Shown: positions 59,287 to 64,000 of the stretch, piece after piece | Layout of the letters: the number at the start of each line of letters is the position of its first letter | Position numbering within the stretch: position 1 is the stretch's first letter | Assembly: GCA_963765935.1 (NCBI GenBank) | Contig: CAVXXX010000001.1 | Coordinates: 496,001 to 560,000 of the forward strand | From: JAMXLG01 sp963765935 | GTDB taxonomy: Bacteria; Vulcanimicrobiota; Vulcanimicrobiia; Vulcanimicrobiales; Vulcanimicrobiaceae | DNA length: 64,000 bases | Direction: 5' to 3' | Notes under the pieces: generated by a model | Seen by the model: the letters and a program-made list of their open reading frames with translations, nothing else | The model's database searches: none | Told to the model about the DNA's origin: nothing | Made by a program: the position numbers and the translations under genes

Positions 59287-60726
59287 TTAAAGAATGTACC
59301 CCGATAGATCGCTATTTTGAACGATGTCCGCTAGGCGATCGCGCACGTAGGCGCCGTCGATTGTCACCGTACCCGTTGAATCGGGCGCATCGTAACTGAC
59401 GTCTTCGAGCAGGCGCTCGAGGACCGTGTGCAAGCGGCGCGCGCCGATATTTTCACTCTGCTCGTTGACCTGCATTGCGAACGTGGCGACTTGCGCGATG
59501 GCATCCTCGGTAAATTCGAGCGATACATTATCGGTCCCGAGCAGCGCTTTGTACTGCTCGATCAGCGCGTTCTTCGGCTTGGTAAGAATCGTCTTGAAGT
59601 CTTCAGCCGTGAGCGAATCCAACTCGACGCGAATCGGAAACCGTCCTTGCAATTCCGGAATCAAATCCGATGGTTTGCTGATATGAAAAGCACCGGCGGC
59701 GATAAAGAGCACGTGATCGGTTTTGATCGGCCCGTGCTTCGTGTTCACCGTCGAGCCTTCAACGATGGGCAGAATGTCGCGCTGCACGCCTTCACGCGAA
59801 ACATCGGGACCGCGCGAACCTTCACGCCCGGCGACTTTGTCGATCTCGTCGATGAAGATGATGCCGTCCTCGCCCGCGCGGCGTAACGCCTCGCGTTTGA
59901 CTGCATCCGTGTCGATCAACTTCTGCGCTTCTTCTTGCGCGAAGACGCGTCGCGCTTCCGAGACGGTGACGCGCTTCTTGCTGCGTTTCTTCGGCATCAA
60001 ACCGCCGAGCATCTCGCCGAGATCGCCGCCGCCCATGCCGCCTTGATCCATACCGCCGCCCATGATGCCGATCGGCAAAGTGGGCGTTTCTTCAACGTCG
60101 ATCTCAATGAGGCGAACATCGTAAAATCCGCGCTCGATTTCGCTGCGGGTCTGCTCGCGAATGCGCTGGATTTCACCCTGCGGTGCCGCGGGCGGCGGAG
60201 GAGGCGGCTGCGCCGGTTGAAAGTTGCTCCCAAAGATCGAACCGAGCGTCGCGGAGAACGGATTGTTTCCGCCTTGCGCTTGACGGGGCGCGGTTTCGGG
60301 ATGGAGCACGTCGATGATACGTTCTACGGCTTGCTTTTCCGCAAGCTCCGCAACTTCGGTCCGACGCTCCTCCGTCACCATACGAACGGCGGCTTCGACC
60401 AAATCGCGCACCATCGACTCGACGTCGCGTCCAACATAGCCGACTTCGGTATACTTCGTTGCTTCGACTTTGACGAAAGGTGCGCCGACGAGACCTGCGA
60501 GACGGCGTGCGATCTCGGTTTTTCCAACGCCTGTGGGACCGATCATCAAGATGTTCTTCGGCGTGATCTCTTCGCGAAGATCGTCGCGCACGCGCGCCCG
60601 GCGGTAACGATTGCGCAATGCAATCGCAACTGCGCGCTTTGCCTTCGCTTGTCCGACGATATACTTATCGAGTGCTTCGACGATTTGCCGCGGCGTCAAG
60701 CCGATTGAATCGCTTACAGCCGTCAT
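59287..60726 (-). CDS. hslU: ATP-dependent protease ATPase subunit HslU
   Basis: A 479-aa AAA+ unfoldase that feeds proteins into HslV. IGPTGVGKTEIARRLAG is Walker A, and IIFIDEIDKVA is Walker B. LTPRQIVEALDKYIVGQAKA opens it, and GARRLHTVLERLLEDVSYDA is the C-terminal sensor-2 region. The I-domain contains a Gly/Met-rich stretch (IGIMGGGMDQGGMGGGDLGE). The ATG at 60726 overlaps the hslV stop; the frame upstream to 60768 is not conserved. The C-terminus ends ...NSDLSGYIL, the type that docks into HslV. Confidence 0.95.
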   Translation of the reverse strand: MTAVSDSIGLTPRQIVEALDKYIVGQAKAKRAVAIALRNRYRRARVRDDLREEITPKNILMIGPTGVGKTEIARRLAGLVGAPFVKVEATKYTEVGYVGRDVESMVRDLVEAAVRMVTEERRTEVAELAEKQAVERIIDVLHPETAPRQAQGGNNPFSATLGSIFGSNFQPAQPPPPPPAAPQGEIQRIREQTRSEIERGFYDVRLIEIDVEETPTLPIGIMGGGMDQGGMGGGDLGEMLGGLMPKKRSKKRVTVSEARRVFAQEEAQKLIDTDAVKREALRRAGEDGIIFIDEIDKVAGREGSRGPDVSREGVQRDILPIVEGSTVNTKHGPIKTDHVLFIAAGAFHISKPSDLIPELQGRFPIRVELDSLTAEDFKTILTKPKNALIEQYKALLGTDNVSLEFTEDAIAQVATFAMQVNEQSENIGARRLHTVLERLLEDVSYDAPDSTGTVTIDGAYVRDRLADIVQNSDLSGYIL

Positions 60727-61253
60727 GAGAGCGTCTCCACCGTAATATCGCTGTTGGTATAGATACAAATCTCCCCAGCGATCTCAAGCGCCTTTCGCAC
60801 GACCTCCTCGGCCGATAAACTGCTGTTGCGCACGAGCGCTGCTGCAGCGGCTTGCGCGTACGGGCCGCCGCTTCCGATTGCGGCAATGCCTTCATCGGGT
60901 TCGATGACGTCACCCGTACCCGAAAGCACGAAGAGATGATCCGGCGTGCCGACAATAAGGAGCGCCTCCAGGCGGCGCAGCGCGCGATCCTGTCGCCAAT
61001 CTTTCGCAAGCTCCACGGCCGCACGGGTCACGTCTTTGAACTCGTTATATTTGTTCTCGAACTTCTCGAGCAGCGTGATCCCGTCGGCAGCAGACCCCGC
61101 GAAGCCCGCCACCACTTTGCCGCCCGCGATTTTGCGGACCTTGCGCGCGCTGTGCTTGACGATTGTCTTGTCCAAAGTCACCTGGCCGTCGCCCGCTATG
61201 GCCAATGCACCGTTCCGGCGGACGGCGACAATCGTCGTCGATCGAATTTTCAT
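60723..61253 (-). CDS. hslV: ATP-dependent protease peptidase subunit HslV
   Basis: A 176-aa threonine peptidase of the proteasome fold. The N-terminus is MKIRSTTIVAVRRNGALAIA. By family rule the catalytic residue is Thr6, so the first five residues must be removed. GDGQVTLDKTIVKHSARKVR and VVAGFAGSAADGITLLEKFE are conserved. It forms the two-ring core that works with HslU. The pair is translationally coupled (four-base overlap). Confidence 0.95.
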   Translation of the reverse strand: MKIRSTTIVAVRRNGALAIAGDGQVTLDKTIVKHSARKVRKIAGGKVVAGFAGSAADGITLLEKFENKYNEFKDVTRAAVELAKDWRQDRALRRLEALLIVGTPDHLFVLSGTGDVIEPDEGIAAIGSGGPYAQAAAAALVRNSSLSAEEVVRKALEIAGEICIYTNSDITVETLS

Positions 61254-61330
61254 ATCGTCACGCAGATACCCGAAAGTCCGTTCGGGAGTTTCAAGCAGGC
61301 TCGCTCGCTCGACTCTCCCAAGAAGGGCCT

Positions 61331-62050
61331 ATGAAGAAGACGCTTGTTCTCCTTGCATTCTCGCTGTTTGTGCCTGTTGCTGCCGGCGCACAAGCCGCTC
61401 CGCCGATGGCTCGCAGTTCGCAAGCGGCGCCGAGCGCGCACGGCATCACCGTCAACGGCACGTCGGTTCTTCGCATACCCGCATCGAGCGCCCGCATCGC
61501 GCTCGATCTCTCCTCGATCGACAATAAGAGCACCCTCGATAAGGAAACGCTTGCGCCACTGGTCGATGCGCTGGTAAAAGCCGGAGCCGAACGCTCCTCG
61601 GTCCAATTGCCGCTGTCGTTTTCTGCGGGAGGCTACTCCAATTACGCGACCGTTACCGCCGTCGTGCAGAATCCCACGGTTGCGACGATGAAGTCCGGCA
61701 TCGTAAGCGTCGGTGCCGTCGTTGCGGGCATGAAGAACGTCCGGCTAAATATGGCGCAGGTGCTGTTGAAGAACGCCGACTGCGCGCAAGCGATGGCGAA
61801 AGCGCGCGCGGACGCGATCGGCGAAGCTCACGTGAAGGCCGTCGGGATCGCAAAGCAGCTCGGCGTTGCGTTGGGCGGCGTCGCGAACGTCAATGCGTTC
61901 GATCAGGGCAGCCCCGACGGCAGCTGCAGCTCGCAGTATATGGTTGGCGCGATGGGCGCTCAATTTCCGTCTGGTAGTGACAACACTGACGCTGATTACG
62001 TCACCGTCAGCGTCACATCGAACGTAACGATCACGTACGGGATCAAATAG
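61331..62050 (+). CDS. SIMPL-domain (DUF541) exported protein
   Basis: A 239-aa protein. MKKTLVLLAFSLFVPVAAGA is the signal peptide. The core has ITVNGTSVLRIPASSARIAL, LVDALVKAGAERSSVQLPLS and AKARADAIGEAHVKAVGIAK, then YVTVSVTSNVTITYGIK. This is the two-repeat oligomerising SIMPL domain (Oligomerization, DUF541, related to BP26 of Brucella). The start at 61331 is set by the signal peptide, not by the frame open from 61163. It may form a periplasmic ring; its role is unknown. Confidence 0.82.
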   Translation: MKKTLVLLAFSLFVPVAAGAQAAPPMARSSQAAPSAHGITVNGTSVLRIPASSARIALDLSSIDNKSTLDKETLAPLVDALVKAGAERSSVQLPLSFSAGGYSNYATVTAVVQNPTVATMKSGIVSVGAVVAGMKNVRLNMAQVLLKNADCAQAMAKARADAIGEAHVKAVGIAKQLGVALGGVANVNAFDQGSPDGSCSSQYMVGAMGAQFPSGSDNTDADYVTVSVTSNVTITYGIK

Positions 62051-62053
62051 GAA

Positions 62054-63403
62054 CTACGTGAACACCTGACTCGCAGCGGCGAGTTCGTGTTTGAAGACGT
62101 CCAGTGCGTTGAGCGCGCGCTCGGCCATCAAACGGCGGCGTTCTTTTTTATCGCGGATTTCGCGTTCGAGCGGCGGGAACGGCGCCCACGTCACGTTCGC
62201 GGGTTGGAAGTCGTGCGTTTCGGTGTTCTGAAGATGCGCGACGACGGCGCCGAATGCGGTTTCGCGCGGAAACTCGACCGCCGGCAGCTCGAGTAGAGCG
62301 TGAGCCGCGTGAATACCCGTCATCGCGCCGCACGCCGCTGCTTCCACGTACCCTTCGGCGCCGGTGATCTGTCCCGCGAAGTAGATGGACTGCGTTCCCC
62401 GCAACCGCAGCTGCGAATCGAGTAGACGGGGTGAGTCGATGAACGTGTTGCGATGCATAACGCCGAGCCGCAACCATTCGGCGTTCGCGAGTCCGGGAAG
62501 CTTTCCGAACGCTTCTTTTTGCGCCGGCCACGACAGCCGGGTTTGGAAACCCACGAGATTGAACGCGGTGGCTTCGACGTTTTCTTTGCGCAGCTGAACA
62601 ACCGCGTACGGCGTCTTGCCCGTACGCGGATCGCGCAAACCGACCGGCTTGAGCGGTCCGAATCGCAGCACGTCATCGCCGCGGTCCGCCATCTCTTCGA
62701 TCGGGAGGCAGCCCTCGAAGTATTTTGTTTCGGCTTCGAAGTCTTTGGGTTGATGCCGTTCGAGCGTGCGCAGATCGTGCAGCAGCTGCAGATACTGTTC
62801 TTTATCGAGCGGAATGTTGAGATAGTCGTCGCCGTCGCCTTTTTCATATCGCGACTTGCGATACATCGGCGTCTCATCGATCGAATCCGCCGAGACGATC
62901 GGCGAAGCAGCATCGAAGTAGTGGAGGCGACCCCTCGTGTCATCCTGAGCCGCTCGAAGGATCGCATCGATGTCATGCAAGAGCGCATCGCCGGGAAGCG
63001 GACCGCACGCAACGATCGTCGGACGATCACGTGGAATGGCCGACACTTCTTCTCGATGCAACGCAATACCCGGATGCGCCGCGATCCGCGATTCAACCGC
63101 CGCAGCAAATCGCTCGCGATCCACCGCAAGCGCTCCGCCGGCGGGAACCGCGGCTTCGCGCGCTGACGTGATAATGACCGAATCGAGCCGCGCGAGCTCT
63201 TCTTTCAGAAGACCAACCGCGTTTTCAAGGGCGGCCCCGCGTAGCGAATTACTGCACACGAGTTCGGCAAGATGACCCGTCTTATGCGCAGGACCGCTGC
63301 GATACGGACGCATCTCATAGAGATCGACGTCCACGCCAAGCTGCGCGGCTTGCCACGCGGCTTCGCAGCCCGCAAGCCCGCCTCCGACGACCGTTAACCG
63401 CAC
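62054..63403 (-). CDS. trmFO: Methylenetetrahydrofolate-tRNA-(uracil-54-C5)-methyltransferase
   Basis: A 449-aa flavoprotein that forms m5U54 in tRNA with a methylene-THF carbon. LTVVGGGLAGCEAAWQAAQ is the FAD-binding motif. LAELVCSNSLRGAALENAVG carries the conserved Cys region. KPVGLRDPRTGKTPYAVVQL and IYFAGQITGAEGYVEAAACG are TrmFO signatures. It starts with GTG, next to topA as in Bacillus and others. The 23-bp repeat is read in frame near residues 147-155 (LRAAQDDT). Confidence 0.94.
   Translation of the reverse strand: MRLTVVGGGLAGCEAAWQAAQLGVDVDLYEMRPYRSGPAHKTGHLAELVCSNSLRGAALENAVGLLKEELARLDSVIITSAREAAVPAGGALAVDRERFAAAVESRIAAHPGIALHREEVSAIPRDRPTIVACGPLPGDALLHDIDAILRAAQDDTRGRLHYFDAASPIVSADSIDETPMYRKSRYEKGDGDDYLNIPLDKEQYLQLLHDLRTLERHQPKDFEAETKYFEGCLPIEEMADRGDDVLRFGPLKPVGLRDPRTGKTPYAVVQLRKENVEATAFNLVGFQTRLSWPAQKEAFGKLPGLANAEWLRLGVMHRNTFIDSPRLLDSQLRLRGTQSIYFAGQITGAEGYVEAAACGAMTGIHAAHALLELPAVEFPRETAFGAVVAHLQNTETHDFQPANVTWAPFPPLEREIRDKKERRRLMAERALNALDVFKHELAAASQVFT
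62939..62961 (+). repeat. 23-bp dispersed repeat inside trmFO
   Basis: Variant copy (gtcatcctgagccgctcgaa then gga), read on the - strand in frame as LRAAQDD at about residues 148-155 of TrmFO. Confidence 0.7.
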
Positions 63404-63406
63404 GGA

Positions 63407-64000
63407 CTAAACCTCCGCGAGTTCGCGTTCCTCGCCGGCTTCGTCACCGGGGTCCGTCTTGGCGAGTGAGGAGACATCGTGTTCTTTATTTGCCGAGCAT
63501 TCGAGTTGGACGACGCCGCCACGGCGCGTTTTTGCGACGACGTAACTTCCGCACACCGGACACGGCTCGGGAATCACGCGATCCCACGAGACGAAGTCGC
63601 ACTTCGGATAGTTTGCGCAGCCGTAGAACGTGCGGCCCTTCTTCGAGCGGCGCTCGACGATCATGCCGCCGTCCTTCGGACATTTCGCGCCCGTGTCTTT
63701 GACGATCGGCTTCGTCGTTTTGCATTCCGGATACCCGGTACACGAAATGAAGCGTCCGAAGCGTCCGGTCTTGATGACCATCGGACGGCTGCAGTTCGGA
63801 CAGATTTCGTCCGTCGGTTCGTCCTTGATTTCCAGACGCGGCAATTTCTTCTCCGCCTCTTCGAGTTCGGTCGCGAACGGACCGTAGAACTCGCGTAAAA
63901 TGCGAACCCAGTCATCGTTGCCGTCGGCAACCTTGTCGAGACTGTCTTCCATGCCGGCAGTGAACTTCAGATCGACGATGTCTTTGAAGTGCTCGGCGAG
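63407..64000 (-). CDS. topA: DNA topoisomerase I, C-terminal part (5' end outside the window)
   Basis: The last 197 codons of a type IA topoisomerase, read through the right edge (AEHFKDIVDLKFTAGMEDSL is the end of the core domain). Zinc ribbons follow: CPNCSRPMVIKTGRFGRFIS with C-x4-PEC, then CPKDGGM with YGCANYPKC, then CPVCG with a final Cys (LEC). It ends in an acidic tail. TopA relaxes negative supercoils. It lies three bases before trmFO on the same strand, so the two are co-transcribed. Confidence 0.92.
   Translation of the reverse strand, partial: LAEHFKDIVDLKFTAGMEDSLDKVADGNDDWVRILREFYGPFATELEEAEKKLPRLEIKDEPTDEICPNCSRPMVIKTGRFGRFISCTGYPECKTTKPIVKDTGAKCPKDGGMIVERRSKKGRTFYGCANYPKCDFVSWDRVIPEPCPVCGSYVVAKTRRGGVVQLECSANKEHDVSSLAKTDPGDEAGEERELAEV

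Noticed and set aside
1..64000. tRNA, rRNA or riboswitch genes
   Set aside because: I saw no cloverleaf with a GGTTC-type arm outside coding regions and no known riboswitch core; covariance-model searches would be needed to exclude weak cases.

Overview
The window reads as an ordinary chromosomal stretch of a GC-rich, free-living, aerobic, probably diderm bacterium. It carries many lipoproteins with clear lipoboxes, secreted proteases, a c-type cytochrome, two HiPIP-type iron-sulfur proteins and beta-oxidation genes. Housekeeping content includes hslVU, trmFO, topA, def, fmt and rsmB. It also has an FhaA/FhaB/PP2C-like/RodA-FtsW block of the kind known from Actinobacteria, Chloroflexota and Candidatus Eremiobacterota. 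My best guess is an Eremiobacterota (WPS-2)-like organism. This is inferred from gene mix and order, not from a marker comparison. I saw no rRNA, tRNA or CRISPR array.

Layout. 1-430: unresolved edge. 0.4-5.4 kb: a translationally coupled sugar-modification operon (DegT aminotransferase, hexapeptide acyltransferase, FAD oxidoreductase), then a ROK kinase and a quinone-oxidoreductase-like enzyme. 5.3-5.8 kb: a relic in which a glycosyltransferase start is joined to a PfkB kinase end. 5.8-8 kb: an MFS exporter and a DUF2231-Rieske protein. 8-14.5 kb: two large paralogous BNR/sortilin-like propeller proteins. 14.6-18 kb: a GT39-like membrane glycosyltransferase, a HiPIP, and a type III polyketide synthase with its ICMT-type methyltransferase. 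18-25 kb: peptide use (S9 peptidase, M20 dipeptidase, GntR regulator, alpha/beta hydrolase, peptide-binding lipoprotein). 25-31 kb: a fatty-acid beta-oxidation operon headed by a PadR regulator. 31-34 kb: stress and regulatory genes (two UspA, Fur, an orphan response regulator).

33.7-42 kb is the accessory part. One intact HExxH protein gene (anthrax-lethal-factor-like zinc domain) is followed by three same-strand copies of only its 3' end, at 35.1, 37.9 and 41.0 kb. They share a 5' boundary that the intact gene lacks. The gaps between them hold unrelated cargo: a cupin, a broken SBP56-like gene, an MFS transporter, a VOC protein, a class C beta-lactamase with a divergent PadR gene, and a truncated membrane-protein gene. 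42-49 kb: a PAS-GGDEF-EAL protein with a degenerate GGDEF site, a second HiPIP, HAF-type lipoproteins, a DODA-type dioxygenase with an XRE regulator, and cytochrome c. 49-64 kb returns to core genes plus an S53 peptidase with an extra domain.

Two signals cut across genes. A 23-bp repeat (tccttcgacaagctcaggat plus gac) occurs at least six times, four of them read in frame inside fadB and trmFO. Several genes carry TANAAT-type -10 boxes unusually close to the start codon. Most coding boundaries rest on motif recognition and start-codon context only.
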